Below, piece by piece: positions 1-10,692 of a DNA stretch of 64,000 nucleotides; the stretch's first letter is position 1, and every line of letters starts with the position of its first letter. A model generated the notes under the pieces. It saw only the letters and a list, made by a program, of their open reading frames with translations. It was not told the DNA's origin and made no database searches. A program made the translations under genes and the position numbers. Origin of the DNA: an uncultured Flavobacteriaceae bacterium (lineage in GTDB: Bacteria; Bacteroidota; Bacteroidia; Flavobacteriales; Flavobacteriaceae); NCBI GenBank assembly GCA_905480425.1, contig CAJQQG010000012.1:1-64000 (forward strand), given 5' to 3'.

Positions 1-1
1 G

Positions 2-169
2 AAAAAGGATACATTTTCTAAAGAATTTTATATTAATCCCGTATGTGGTGTGCCGGTTTCAAAAATAAGTCCAAAACACATTTTAGAACATTTAGGTGAT
101 AAAGTATATTTCTGTTGTGATGGTTGTAAAGTGACCTTCGATAAAAATCCAAAACAGTATATAAATTAA
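2..169 (+). CDS. YHS domain-containing protein (5' truncated by window edge)
   Basis: Open in frame 2 from the window edge: KKDTFSKEFYINPVCGVPVSKISPKHILEHLGDKVYFCCDGCKVTFDKNPKQYIN*; the NPVCG...YFCCDGCK...F..NP pattern is typical of YHS/TRASH-like metal-binding domains. Confidence 0.75.
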   Translation, partial: KKDTFSKEFYINPVCGVPVSKISPKHILEHLGDKVYFCCDGCKVTFDKNPKQYIN

Positions 170-248
170 GGTTCATTAGGAGGACAAACTGCAATAAACT
201 GTTTAATGGAGCTTTAACTTTAGGCTCTAGTGTCTCTAAAAGTGTCTC

Positions 249-281
249 TAAAAAAAGAAACCCCTAGTAATAGTAGGGGTT
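249..281 (-). terminator. Intrinsic terminator downstream of tRNA-Ser (minus strand)
   Basis: 8-bp perfect stem AACCCCTA/TAGGGGTT (259-266 with 274-281), followed on the minus strand by TTCTTTTTT; lies just 3' of the tRNA. Confidence 0.75.
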
Positions 282-295
282 AAGGAACTATTAAG

Positions 296-380
296 CGGAG
301 AAGGAGGGATTCGAACCCCCGGAGGTGTGACCCTCAACAGTTTTCAAGACTGCCGCATTCGACCACTCTGCCACTTCTCC
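296..380 (-). tRNA. tRNA-Ser (anticodon UGA)
   Basis: Minus strand GGAGAAG...CTTGAAA anticodon loop...GGTTCGAATCCC T-arm...CTTCTCC; 7-bp acceptor stem, long variable arm; CCA not encoded. Confidence 0.95.
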
Positions 381-481
381 AATGCGGTGGCAAATATACA
401 TTCCTTTTTATTGAATAGAAAATATTTAAATGACTCTTTGCAATAAAATAGCTTTTGGATTTTCGTAATTTTGAAATCTCT

Positions 482-1237
482 ATGGAAGATATTTATCAAG
501 CTATAATATTAATAATAATTGGATTTCTGGCGGGCGTAATTAATACTTTGGCGGGAGGAGGGTCTTTATTCACTCTACCTGTATTGATTTTTTTAGGGTT
601 GCCCCCTAATATTGCAAACGGCACAAATCGAATTGCTATTGTAATACAATCTCTTACTGGTACTTTGGGCTATAAAAGTAAAGGAGTGTCTTCGTTTCCA
701 TTCAACATTTACTTAGCTATTAGTGCTAGTATTGGCGCACTTATTGGTGCTCAAATTGCAATAGATTTAGACGGTAAACTTTTCAGTAAAATTTTAGCTA
801 TTATTATGATTGTTGTTGGAGTTATGATGTTAATTAAGAATAAAAAAAGAGCTCTCAATTTGCCAGAGAGGCTAACTGGAAAGTATTTAGTGTATGGTTG
901 TTTTGGATTCTTTTTTGTGGGTATATACGGTGGATTTATTAATGCAGGTATTGGTATAGTGATCATGATTTTTTTAAATCGAGTACATCATATGTCATTA
1001 GTTAAAACAAATGCTACAAAAACAGCCGTTGTTTTCATTTACTCAAGTCTAGCTTTAGGTTTGTTTGCTTTTAACGGAGCTGTGGATTGGAAAATGGGCT
1101 TACTAATGTCATTTGGAACTAGCTTCGGGGCATGGTGGACCAGCCGCTGGTCAGTAAAAAAAGGAGATAAAGTAATTAGAGCAGCGATGTTACTTACCAT
1201 TGTTATTATGGCAGTTAAACTATGGTTTTTTGAGTGA
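482..1237 (+). CDS. Sulfite exporter TauE/SafE family protein
   Basis: Multi-TM protein with GFLAGVINTLAGGGSLFTLPVLIFLGLPPNIANGTNR motif typical of TauE/SafE; ATG at 482 preferred over the TTG at 455. Confidence 0.85.
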   Translation: MEDIYQAIILIIIGFLAGVINTLAGGGSLFTLPVLIFLGLPPNIANGTNRIAIVIQSLTGTLGYKSKGVSSFPFNIYLAISASIGALIGAQIAIDLDGKLFSKILAIIMIVVGVMMLIKNKKRALNLPERLTGKYLVYGCFGFFFVGIYGGFINAGIGIVIMIFLNRVHHMSLVKTNATKTAVVFIYSSLALGLFAFNGAVDWKMGLLMSFGTSFGAWWTSRWSVKKGDKVIRAAMLLTIVIMAVKLWFFE

Positions 1238-1239
1238 TT

Positions 1240-2376
1240 TTAATAGTTCTTAAAACTTTGAATGGTTATACCATAGCCAGTTATTCCAATTCTGGGTTGT
1301 TGAGCTGTATTGCTTATCACACAAAGATTCTTAATATTTAAGTCATGTAATATTTGTGCCCCAATTCCATAATCCTTAGCATCCATTTTCATAGGGGGTG
1401 CTTTATCTAAAGTTCCCTTTAATTGCATTGATTCTAGCTCAGAAATTCTACTAAGCAAGTTTTCTGAGGTTTGTTCTTGGTTAATAAAAAGTAAGGCTCC
1501 TTTACCTTCATTATTAATAAGTTTAAAGATATCATCTAGTCCTTTTTCGACAGAACCTGTTAGGGTTCCTAAAATATCATTGGTTATTCTTGATGAATGA
1601 ATTCTGGTAAGCACTACATCTTCAATTTTCCAATGTCCTTTAGTTAGTGCTAAATGAATATTACCATTTGTGGTTTGTTCATAAGCACGTAAACGAAAAT
1701 CTCCATAGCGAGTTTTTATAAGGGTGTCAGATTTCTTTTCAATTAAGCTATCGTGCTGCATACGGTAGGAAACTAAATCTTCTATAGAAACAATTTTTAA
1801 TTGAAACTTTTTAGCCACCTCTATTAGTTGAGGAAGACGTGCCATACTTCCATCTTCATTCATTATTTCTACAATAACACCTGCAGGTTGCATTCCAGCC
1901 AAACGAGCAAAATCGATAGCAGCTTCAGTATGCCCGGTACGCCTTAATACACCTCCAGATTTTGCAATCAAAGGGAAAATATGCCCAGGGCGCGACAAAT
2001 CAAAGGGAGTAGTGATTGGGTCAATGAGTGCTCTTACAGTTTTGGAGCGGTCTGCTGCAGAAATCCCGGTTGTAACACCTTTGCCTTTTAAATCGACTGA
2101 AACGGTAAAGGCCGTTTCTAAAGGGTCAGTATTATTAGACACCATTTTTCCCAAATTTAATTCTTGGCATCTACTTTCGGTTAAAGGTGCGCAAATTAGA
2201 CCTCTTCCGTGTGTAGCCATAAAATTGATTAATTCAGGACTTATTTTTTCTGCTGCTGCAATAAAGTCTCCTTCATTTTCGCGATTGGCATCATCTACGA
2301 CAATAATTACTTCTCCATTTTTTATGGCATCAATTGCGTCTGCAATTGCATCTAGTTGGATCAAGTCTTTATTCAT
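1240..2376 (-). CDS. ribB: 3,4-dihydroxy-2-butanone 4-phosphate synthase with degenerate GTP cyclohydrolase II domain (RibBA-type)
   Basis: DDANRENEGDFIAAAE and RTGHTEAAIDFARLAG motifs of RibB; C-terminal RibA-like region lacks zinc Cys. Start placed at MNKDLIQLD because the longer ORF overlaps the lptF 3' end. Confidence 0.9.
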   Translation of the reverse strand: MNKDLIQLDAIADAIDAIKNGEVIIVVDDANRENEGDFIAAAEKISPELINFMATHGRGLICAPLTESRCQELNLGKMVSNNTDPLETAFTVSVDLKGKGVTTGISAADRSKTVRALIDPITTPFDLSRPGHIFPLIAKSGGVLRRTGHTEAAIDFARLAGMQPAGVIVEIMNEDGSMARLPQLIEVAKKFQLKIVSIEDLVSYRMQHDSLIEKKSDTLIKTRYGDFRLRAYEQTTNGNIHLALTKGHWKIEDVVLTRIHSSRITNDILGTLTGSVEKGLDDIFKLINNEGKGALLFINQEQTSENLLSRISELESMQLKGTLDKAPPMKMDAKDYGIGAQILHDLNIKNLCVISNTAQQPRIGITGYGITIQSFKNY

Positions 2377-2380
2377 TTTT

Positions 2381-3829
2381 TTATTTATTTTTCTTGAAAA
2401 AGGAAAGGCGTTTAATTTTTTTCTCAATAGGGTAGTAGAGGTTTGAAAGACTAACAAAACCTTTGTCAGAAGAAGCTCTACGTGTTAAAATAATTGCAAA
2501 AGGCGCTAGAATAATAGTAGACAGCCAAGAAGCCAAAAAAGGTGAGATGCTGTTGTCTTCTGCTGCATTTTTACTAAATAAGCCAATGTAGTGGTAGGTA
2601 AGGAATATTAGTACTGCCAGTACCAGGGGAAGTCCTAAACCTCCTTTCCTTATTATAGCCCCCAAAGCCGCTCCAATTAAAAACAATAAGAGTGAAGCAA
2701 ATAAGAGAGTGTACTTTTCGTGGAGGGTAATCTTGTGAAGATTAATTAGTTTTTGATAGGCAAAAAAGGAGCCTCGTTTTGTGTTTAAATTCCGAATAGA
2801 GCTTCTTATTTTTATTCTACTTTCATCAATCACTTTACTTTGCTTCCAAAACTCATTAGTAATGATAAATTGAAATAAGTTTTCTGGGAGTGAATCTATA
2901 GTTACCACAGCTTCATTTTTCCGAGCTGTTCTTGACAATACACTTTGCCTTCCAAAGTTTTCGCTAAAGGCATTTTGTTCTTCTGTGAATGATTGTTGAA
3001 GGGTGTCTATACTTTCTTTAAGTTGTTCTATTTTCTGCATTCTAAAGGTCGACTTGTAGCTTTCTTCTTCTAGATTTACATTATTAAATTTAGATAAGTC
3101 AATGTTCATCTCGTATTCTTCAAAAGCTACTTTAGTATGGGGAATTCGTTGACGATCTTTAGACTTTTTCGGAATGACTTCTTCATAGCGATTTCCGTTG
3201 TAAAGAACTAGTTTTAAGTTAGGATCACTGGTTTCACTTTTCATTTCTCCACGTTCCGCTTTAATGACAATATTGTTTTCGCTATTGGGGGTGTATTCGT
3301 GAATAATAACTCCTTCTAGAAAACGATCATTGTCTCCATACTTTCTATCTACCTTAATATTAATTTCACCAATTTCATTAAAAATACCCTCGCGTATTGC
3401 TAGTGTAGGTTCTAACTTTGCTAGGTTACGACGTAAATTATATGATTTTAATTCCCCATATGGAATCACGTGATTTGAAAAATAAAAGGTACCAATTCCT
3501 AAGAAAATGTGAAAAATAACGAGTCCTAACATAGCACGTTGTAATGAAATTCCAGTAGACTTCATAGCGGCAAATTCATAGTTTTCAGAAAGCGTCCCAT
3601 AAGTCATTAGAGAAGCAAGTAATACGGAAAGGGGCAGAACTAATGGAATTAGCTTGGGTGAATAATAAAGTAAAAATTTTGAAATGATAATTATGTCAAG
3701 ACCTTTTCCTGCCAGCTCGTCTATGAAAAGCCAAAAAGTCTGAATTATAAATATAAACATGCAAATGGTGAAGACGCTAATTAAGCGGCTTAAATAACTT
3801 TTCATGATATATTGATCCAGGATCTTCAA
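2381..3829 (-). CDS. LptF/LptG family LPS export permease
   Basis: MKILDQYIMKSYLSRLISVFTICMFIFIIQTFWLFIDEL N-terminus and terminal TM helices typical of YjgP/YjgQ permeases. Confidence 0.88.
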   Translation of the reverse strand: MKILDQYIMKSYLSRLISVFTICMFIFIIQTFWLFIDELAGKGLDIIIISKFLLYYSPKLIPLVLPLSVLLASLMTYGTLSENYEFAAMKSTGISLQRAMLGLVIFHIFLGIGTFYFSNHVIPYGELKSYNLRRNLAKLEPTLAIREGIFNEIGEINIKVDRKYGDNDRFLEGVIIHEYTPNSENNIVIKAERGEMKSETSDPNLKLVLYNGNRYEEVIPKKSKDRQRIPHTKVAFEEYEMNIDLSKFNNVNLEEESYKSTFRMQKIEQLKESIDTLQQSFTEEQNAFSENFGRQSVLSRTARKNEAVVTIDSLPENLFQFIITNEFWKQSKVIDESRIKIRSSIRNLNTKRGSFFAYQKLINLHKITLHEKYTLLFASLLLFLIGAALGAIIRKGGLGLPLVLAVLIFLTYHYIGLFSKNAAEDNSISPFLASWLSTIILAPFAIILTRRASSDKGFVSLSNLYYPIEKKIKRLSFFKKNK

Positions 3830-3833
3830 GTGA

Positions 3834-4478
3834 TTAATTGTTTATGTAGTAATCTGGGTAGTTTGAGAAATCAAAAGTAAAATGATTTTTTTCCAAAGGA
3901 ATATTTATTTCTTGGTTTGAAATGGTAAGCGTTGTTCGAGTACCGTTCATATCTATTTCTATAAGGCGATAAATATTTTTTTTAATAATATCAATACCCA
4001 GTAATAAATATTTTATTTCATTATTTTCATCACTAGGAAGTAGTTTTACAAATTGAATTGGTCGTCCAAAAATTGTTTGTTTAATGTCCCACTGGTAGTC
4101 ATATCCTTCTTTATAGAAGTTTAAAAGTTTGATTGGGTTTATGCCAAAATCTTCATCTTCTTTAGCTGTTGTAATAGTAATTTCTTCATTTTCTGGAACA
4201 ACCGTATATGTTTTTTCACCATCATAGAGTTGCTCTACTCCTAAATACATAAGTTTATATTTTTCGTCTTTTATGGTAATGGAGCCATTAGTTTCTTGCT
4301 TAATATTTTCTTGTCTGTTTTCTAATACATATGAAAAATCAAAAATCATAGTCTCATAAGCAGCAATGGTAAGGGATACTTCATCCAATAATTTTTTTGC
4401 AGCGGTAGAGGTTTGCGCACTTAGTTGTTTAAAGCCAATAAAGAAAATTATAACACTTAAAGTATAGATTTTTCTCAT
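3834..4478 (-). CDS. Outer membrane lipoprotein carrier protein LolA-like
   Basis: Signal peptide plus LolA-like fold pattern (AKKLLDEVSLTIAAYETMIFDFSYVLENRQEN...); adjacent to ftsK as is common in Flavobacteriia. Confidence 0.82.
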   Translation of the reverse strand: MRKIYTLSVIIFFIGFKQLSAQTSTAAKKLLDEVSLTIAAYETMIFDFSYVLENRQENIKQETNGSITIKDEKYKLMYLGVEQLYDGEKTYTVVPENEEITITTAKEDEDFGINPIKLLNFYKEGYDYQWDIKQTIFGRPIQFVKLLPSDENNEIKYLLLGIDIIKKNIYRLIEIDMNGTRTTLTISNQEINIPLEKNHFTFDFSNYPDYYINN

Positions 4479-6799
4479 AATACTCCATCATTTAAAAGAC
4501 GATCTAGAGTTGCTAAATCAGTAATTAAAACTTGTCTTGCTTTGCTTCCCTCAAATGGCCCTACAATGCCAGCCGCTTCCATTTGATCAATTATTCTTCC
4601 AGCTCTATTGTAACCTAGTTTTAATTTACGTTGTAACAAAGACGCAGATCCTTGTTGAGCTGTTATGATTACTTCTGCAGCATCTCTAAATAATGCATCA
4701 CGATCGCTGGCGTCAATATCTATGGTGCTAGTATTTTCCTCGCTTATATATTCTGGGAGAAGATGCGCGTCTGCATAGCCTCTTTGTCCTCCAATATAAG
4801 CAGCAATTCTTTCTACTTCTGGAGTGTCCACAAAGGCACACTGAATTCGGGTAAGTTCATTTCCTTGAGTATAAAGCATGTCACCTCGACCAATTAATTG
4901 ATCAGCACCACCGCTGTCTAGAATCGTACGCGAATCAATTTTTGAAGTTACCCTAAAGGCAATTCTTGCTGGGAAGTTTGCCTTAATAATACCAGTAATT
5001 ACATTAACAGAAGGACGTTGAGTGGCAATAATTAAATGAATACCGATAGCTCGTGCCAGTTGTGCTAAACGAGCAATAGGAGTTTCAACTTCTTTTCCTG
5101 CAGTCATAATTAAATCTGCAAACTCATCAACTACTAAAACAATGTAAGGTAAAAAGTTATGGCCATCTTCTGGATTCAACTTACGTTCTCTAAATTTTGT
5201 ATTGTATTCCTTTAAATTCCTACACATTGCATTTTTAAGCAATTCATAACGGTTATCCATTTCAATACATAATGAATTTAGAGTATTTATCACCTTAGTG
5301 TTATCAGTAATGATAGCTTCTTCAGTATCGGGGAGCTTGGCTAAATAGTGGCGTTCAATTTTGTTGTAAATATTGAGCTCAACTTTTTTAGGGTCTACAA
5401 GGACAAATTTAACTTCAGCTGGATGTTTTTTGTAAAGTAGTGATGTCAATACAGCATTTAGTCCCACGGATTTTCCTTGTCCAGTAGCGCCTGCCATAAG
5501 TAGGTGGGGCATTTTTGCTAAGTCTACGACAAAGGTTTCATTGCTTATAGTTTTACCCAATGCAATGGGAAGTTCCATTTCTGCAGTTTGAAATTTGGTG
5601 GCACTAATGACAGAGCGCATAGAAACAATGGATGGGTTTTGATTAGGTACTTCAATTCCGATAGTTCCCTTTCCAGGAATAGGAGCAATAATTCGAATTC
5701 CAAGAGCAGATAGAGATAATGCAATATCATCTTCTAAATTTTTAATTTTCGAAATTCTCACACCTGCTTCAGGCACAATTTCATATAATGTAACTGTAGG
5801 ACCAATTGTGGCTTTGATGTTCGCAATCCCAATTTTATAATTGTTAAGGGTTTCTACAATTTTATTTTTGTTCAGTTCAAGCTCTTCTTGGTTAATTGTA
5901 ATACCGCTATCTCCGTAATCTTTTAATAAGTCAAACCCAGGCATTTTAAAATTACTAAGTTCTAGGGTAGGGTCAAAAAAACCTTGTTTTTCAACTAATT
6001 TTTTTGCTAGTTTTTCATCAACTATTTCTTCTTCCTTAGCCTCAATTTCCATTGTAAGAGTTGCTTTTTCTGAAGTAATTTCAGTATTGAGAGAAGGTTC
6101 CTCTTTCGGAATTTCTAGTTCTTGTTTTGAAGAGGTAGATGGATTCGTATATTTGTCATTAGAAGTAATATCAAACTCTATATTAGATTTAAGATCTGCT
6201 GAAGTAGTTTCTTCTATGGGTTTATTCTCTTTATTTTTTAGCTTCTGCCACTGATTGATAATTTGCTCTGGTGTCCACCCTAATTCGATAACTAAAAAAC
6301 ATAAAAAGAAAAAAAGTAGAATTCCAAAAACACCAATATTTCCAATGTATATAATTAAAAATGCATTGATTTCAAATCCCACAATACCAGAAAATATAGG
6401 AGTGTCTCTAAAGAAATAACCAATTGCTATAGAAAGCCACAACATATGGGCTAGTCCCCATGCCCACGTAGCTAAAAGTTTTTGTGTAGACCATTGTAAG
6501 AATAGTTTTAAGCCAGTAATCCCAATGAGATAGGCGAATAGAATTGATGAAAAACCTACACCTTTATAGATGAAAAGATGCCCTACATAGGCCCCCAGCT
6601 TATTTAAAAGATTTTTTGAAGTTACAGCTTTATCAGACAACGAACCAAGTGTACTAAAATCTGCTTGCCATGTAAAGAAATAAGATATAAAGGAAATGGT
6701 AAGGAGAATAGAAATCAATAGGAGCCCTGCCCCTAACAAGACTTTTCGTTGTCGTTTTTTTATTAAATCTGTTTCAGTGATTTCTTTTTTTTTGGCCAT
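4475..6799 (-). CDS. ftsK: DNA translocase FtsK
   Basis: N-terminal TM helices, MPHLLMAGATGQGKSVGLNAVLTSLLYKKHPAEVKFVLVDPKKVEL motor motifs, C-terminal gamma winged helix (SASLLQRKLKLGYNRAGRIIDQMEAAGIVGP). Confidence 0.96.
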   Translation of the reverse strand: MAKKKEITETDLIKKRQRKVLLGAGLLLISILLTISFISYFFTWQADFSTLGSLSDKAVTSKNLLNKLGAYVGHLFIYKGVGFSSILFAYLIGITGLKLFLQWSTQKLLATWAWGLAHMLWLSIAIGYFFRDTPIFSGIVGFEINAFLIIYIGNIGVFGILLFFFLCFLVIELGWTPEQIINQWQKLKNKENKPIEETTSADLKSNIEFDITSNDKYTNPSTSSKQELEIPKEEPSLNTEITSEKATLTMEIEAKEEEIVDEKLAKKLVEKQGFFDPTLELSNFKMPGFDLLKDYGDSGITINQEELELNKNKIVETLNNYKIGIANIKATIGPTVTLYEIVPEAGVRISKIKNLEDDIALSLSALGIRIIAPIPGKGTIGIEVPNQNPSIVSMRSVISATKFQTAEMELPIALGKTISNETFVVDLAKMPHLLMAGATGQGKSVGLNAVLTSLLYKKHPAEVKFVLVDPKKVELNIYNKIERHYLAKLPDTEEAIITDNTKVINTLNSLCIEMDNRYELLKNAMCRNLKEYNTKFRERKLNPEDGHNFLPYIVLVVDEFADLIMTAGKEVETPIARLAQLARAIGIHLIIATQRPSVNVITGIIKANFPARIAFRVTSKIDSRTILDSGGADQLIGRGDMLYTQGNELTRIQCAFVDTPEVERIAAYIGGQRGYADAHLLPEYISEENTSTIDIDASDRDALFRDAAEVIITAQQGSASLLQRKLKLGYNRAGRIIDQMEAAGIVGPFEGSKARQVLITDLATLDRLLNDGVL

Positions 6800-7072
6800 A
6801 AATCAATGCTCTATCGCAAAAATACAAATTCAAAACCAAAAAATAGACTAATAAGTTCTGGCATGTAAGATATTTTTAAACACATTATTTAGCACTATTA
6901 GCATGATATATTAATAGAATATTACTCAATAATAAGAAATGAATATTAGTTGTCATAAACAGATTTTAATGATTTGGTGTAATAATCTAATTCAATATTA
7001 CTATATGTAAAACTAATAGTCTAATGTCTAAAAAATCTAAAAGGAGTAGTACATTTATAAAAAATATAAATT

Positions 7073-9196
7073 ATGAGTGAAAGCAAATGTCCATTCCATG
7101 GCTCTATAACCAAACCCAATGTTGGAACTGAAAACAACAACTGGTGGCCTAATCAATTAAATATTGATATTCTTCGTCAGCATGACTCCAAAAGCAACCC
7201 TATTTCTGAGGTTAATTACAGAGAGAATGTTAAGAATTTAGATCTTGATGCTGTTAAATCAGATCTCAAAACAATGCTCAAAGATTCAAAAGATTGGTGG
7301 CCTGCAGACTGGGGGCATTATGGTCCATTTTTCATTAGGATGACTTGGCATGCAGCTGGCACTTATAGAACAGGCGATGGTCGTGGTGGAGCTGCTACAG
7401 GAGCTCAACGTTTTGCACCATTAAACTCATGGCCAGACAACGGTAACTTAGATAAGGCTCGACGTTTACTTTGGCCAATCAAAGAAAAATACGGGAACAA
7501 ATTGTCTTGGGCTGATCTACTTGTTCTTGTTGGTAATGTTGCCATCGAAGATATGGGTGGTCCAAACCACGGTACCGTTTTAGGGCGTGAAGATATTTGG
7601 CATCCAGAAAAAGATATTTATTGGGGAGCAGAAGATGAATGGTTAGGAGATATGCGCTATGGCGATACTCGCCAATCACTTGAAAACCCTCTTGCTGCAG
7701 TTCAGATGGGATTGATTTATGTAAACCCTGAAGGACCTAACAGTAACCCTGATCCAGCTCTTTCAGCTCAAGATATTCGTGAAACTTTTAAGCGAATGGC
7801 TATGAATGACACAGAAACAGCTGCTCTAACTGCTGGAGGTCACACCTTTGGAAAAGCTCACGGAGCTGGAGATGCTGGTCTCGTTGAAGCAGAACCCGAA
7901 GGAGCTCCAATTGAAATGATGGGACTAGGCTGGAATAATAAACATGCTTCTGGCGTTGGAATAGATGCTATAACTAGTGGAATTGAAGGGCCTTGGACCA
8001 CCAATCCTACACAATGGGATATGGGTTATTTAGAACTTTTATTTAAATACGAATGGGAATTAAAAAAGAGCCCTGCCGGAGCTTGGCAATGGCATCCAAT
8101 TGATTGTGCTGAGGAAGATATGGTTCCTCAAGTTGATGGTAGCGATGTTAAAGTGCTTCCAATGATGACTACTGCTGATATGGCAATGAAAGTTGATCCA
8201 ATTTACAATAAAATCTGTCAACACTTTATAGCAAATCCAGAGGAATTTGGAGAGGCGTTTGCAAAAGCTTGGTTTAAATTACTCCACCGAGATATGGGAC
8301 CAAAAACCAATTATATCGCTGGTGACCATAAGGATGTTAGTTATATATGGCAAGATCCCTCGCCTGTTGGTAAAACACTTAATGTCTCAGAAGAACAAAT
8401 AATACGTGATGCTATTGTTAACTCTGGACTCAGTGTTCAAGAAATGGTCAATACTGCATGGGCAAGTGCAAGTACCTTCCGAAGTTCTGACAATCGCGGT
8501 GGAGCAAATGGTTCTCGTATCCGTCTTCAGCCTCAAAAGGATTGGGAAGTAAATAAACCTGAAGAACTTTCTAAAGTTTTAGGTATTTATGAACAAATTG
8601 CTTTCTCTCAAGGAGTAAGTATTGCTGATGTAATAGTAATTGGTGGTGCAGTTGGTATTGAAAAAGCCGGGGGACTAAAAGTAGATGTTACAACTGGACG
8701 GGGAGATGCCTCCCAGGAAAATACTGATGTAGATTCATTCAATTTACTAAGACCAAGAGCTTGTGGATTTAGAAATTATTCTGAAAAAGAATTTGCTGTA
8801 AGTCCGGAAGAGATAATGTTAGATAAAGCTCAATTATTAGGTTTAAGCCCAGTGGAAATGACTTTACTGATAGGCGGAATGCGATCAATGGCTATCTCAC
8901 ATAGTGGAGACGGTATTTGGACAGATGGCAACTTAAACAATAGTTGGTTTAAAACCCTTCTTTCTATGGACGTAAAGTGGAGCACCACAGGTTACAATAG
9001 TTACGTTGCTAAGAATAGAATGACTAATGAAGAGATTAGAACTGCCTCAAGAACAGATCTCGTAATTGGATCTAACTCTGAATTGAGAGCCATAGCAGAA
9101 ATATATGCTCAAGATGACAACAATGAGAAGTTTGTTAATGACTTTATTCAAGTTTGGAATAAAGTAATGAATGCAGATCGTTTCGATATCAAATAA
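7073..9196 (+). CDS. katG: Catalase-peroxidase
   Basis: [19 protein letters not shown] distal site, [12 protein letters not shown] proximal His, [13 protein letters not shown]-terminal SESKCPFHG. Confidence 0.98.
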   Translation: MSESKCPFHGSITKPNVGTENNNWWPNQLNIDILRQHDSKSNPISEVNYRENVKNLDLDAVKSDLKTMLKDSKDWWPADWGHYGPFFIRMTWHAAGTYRTGDGRGGAATGAQRFAPLNSWPDNGNLDKARRLLWPIKEKYGNKLSWADLLVLVGNVAIEDMGGPNHGTVLGREDIWHPEKDIYWGAEDEWLGDMRYGDTRQSLENPLAAVQMGLIYVNPEGPNSNPDPALSAQDIRETFKRMAMNDTETAALTAGGHTFGKAHGAGDAGLVEAEPEGAPIEMMGLGWNNKHASGVGIDAITSGIEGPWTTNPTQWDMGYLELLFKYEWELKKSPAGAWQWHPIDCAEEDMVPQVDGSDVKVLPMMTTADMAMKVDPIYNKICQHFIANPEEFGEAFAKAWFKLLHRDMGPKTNYIAGDHKDVSYIWQDPSPVGKTLNVSEEQIIRDAIVNSGLSVQEMVNTAWASASTFRSSDNRGGANGSRIRLQPQKDWEVNKPEELSKVLGIYEQIAFSQGVSIADVIVIGGAVGIEKAGGLKVDVTTGRGDASQENTDVDSFNLLRPRACGFRNYSEKEFAVSPEEIMLDKAQLLGLSPVEMTLLIGGMRSMAISHSGDGIWTDGNLNNSWFKTLLSMDVKWSTTGYNSYVAKNRMTNEEIRTASRTDLVIGSNSELRAIAEIYAQDDNNEKFVNDFIQVWNKVMNADRFDIK

Positions 9197-9207
9197 GTAT
9201 TTTGATT

Positions 9208-9244
9208 TAAAAAAAAGCATCTCAGATTTGAGATGCTTTTTTTA
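9208..9244. terminator. Bidirectional intrinsic terminator between katG and nhaC
   Basis: A8-GCATCTCA-GATT-TGAGATGC-T7: perfect 8-bp stem flanked by A and T tracts between convergent genes. Confidence 0.9.
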
Positions 9245-9258
9245 ATTATTAACATAAT

Positions 9259-10692
9259 TTATTTTTCTTTGAGAGCTTTGATTTTTATATCAAAAGCAGC
9301 ATAGAGTAATGTCATAAAAGGACTGATCCAGTTAAAGATAGCATATACAAAATATTCGCCAACTCCCACTCCTAAAACACCAGATTGATATGCACCACAA
9401 GTATTCCATGGAATTAAAACAGAGGTAACTGTTCCAGAGTCTTCTAAAGTTCTACTAAGGTTTTCAGGTGCTAGTTTACGGTCTTTATATGCTTTTGTAA
9501 ACATTTTTCCTGGAATAACTATAGAAAGGTATTGATCTGAAGCTGTCAGATTTATAGCTAGGCAAGAAGCTACAGTACTTGCGAATAATTGGAAAGTAGT
9601 TTGTGCCCAATTAAGTAGTGCATTACTAATACGTTCTAAAGCTCCTATTGCGTCCATTATACCACCAAAAACCATAGCACAAATAATAAGCCAAATAGTC
9701 CCCAGCATACCTTCCATTCCACCAGAGGTAAATAAGTCGTTAAGCAATGCATTAGAAGTAGTTATTTCTGTGGAAACTGAAATTGCATCCATGATAGCTC
9801 TGTAAGCTACCTCAGAAGTCAGTATATTTGATTGTGTAATTTCTAAAAGAATATCACTTTGAAAGAGTAGGGCAAAAACACCCCCCATTAGTGTACCGAC
9901 AAGTAAGGCAATTAAAGGTGGACTTTTTTTAACGATTAATACGATAACTGTGGCAGGGACTAAAAAAAGCCATCCATTAATAGTAAATTTTTCATTGATT
10001 GCTGCCATTAACGTTATAGTATCTGCTTGTCCAGTAGTTTCCTGAGTTAAGCTTAAAATTAAAAAAACAATCAGTGTAATCACAATACTTGGAATGGTGG
10101 TTAAACTCATGTAGCGAATATGAGAAAATAATTCTCCACCTGCCATGGCTGGGGCTAAGTTGGTGGTATCTGATAAAGGAGAGAGTTTATCCCCAAAATA
10201 TGCACCTGAAATAACTGCTCCTGCAACCATTCCAAGAGGTATACCTAGTACCTTCCCGATGCCAATTAATGCAATACCAACAGTTGCAGATGTTGTCCAG
10301 CTACTTCCTGTGGCCAAAGAAATTATTGCACAAATAACAATGCAGGCAGGAAGAAATATACTGGGATGTAAGATTTGTAATCCATAATAAATCATTGCTG
10401 GGATAATACCGCTAATTAACCAAGTACCAGCTAGGGCTCCTACAAATAATAAAATGAGTAAAGCACCGGTAACAGACTGAAGATTTTCTGCTATTTTCTC
10501 AAGCATGGTATCATACTTAACCTTATAGAAAAAACCAATAATTCCTGCAATAGCTCCACCTATTAGTAAAATAAATTGATTGGATCCTCCTAAAGCATCA
10601 TCACCATAAATAAGGACGTTATAAGATAGGAGAAGTACTAAGATAATAATGGGCAAAAGGGCTACGCCCAGAGAAAGTTCTTTCTTTTTCAA
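9259..10692 (-). CDS. nhaC: Na+/H+ antiporter NhaC family
   Basis: Multi-TM with GAVISGAYFGDKLSPLSDTTNLAPAMAG and DQYLSIVIPGKMF characteristic of NhaC. Confidence 0.9.
   Translation of the reverse strand: MKKKELSLGVALLPIIILVLLLSYNVLIYGDDALGGSNQFILLIGGAIAGIIGFFYKVKYDTMLEKIAENLQSVTGALLILLFVGALAGTWLISGIIPAMIYYGLQILHPSIFLPACIVICAIISLATGSSWTTSATVGIALIGIGKVLGIPLGMVAGAVISGAYFGDKLSPLSDTTNLAPAMAGGELFSHIRYMSLTTIPSIVITLIVFLILSLTQETTGQADTITLMAAINEKFTINGWLFLVPATVIVLIVKKSPPLIALLVGTLMGGVFALLFQSDILLEITQSNILTSEVAYRAIMDAISVSTEITTSNALLNDLFTSGGMEGMLGTIWLIICAMVFGGIMDAIGALERISNALLNWAQTTFQLFASTVASCLAINLTASDQYLSIVIPGKMFTKAYKDRKLAPENLSRTLEDSGTVTSVLIPWNTCGAYQSGVLGVGVGEYFVYAIFNWISPFMTLLYAAFDIKIKALKEK

Noticed and set aside
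2012-2446. 144-aa plus-strand ORF antisense to ribBA
   Set aside because: Ser/Ile-rich shadow of a conserved coding gene; no recognisable domain.
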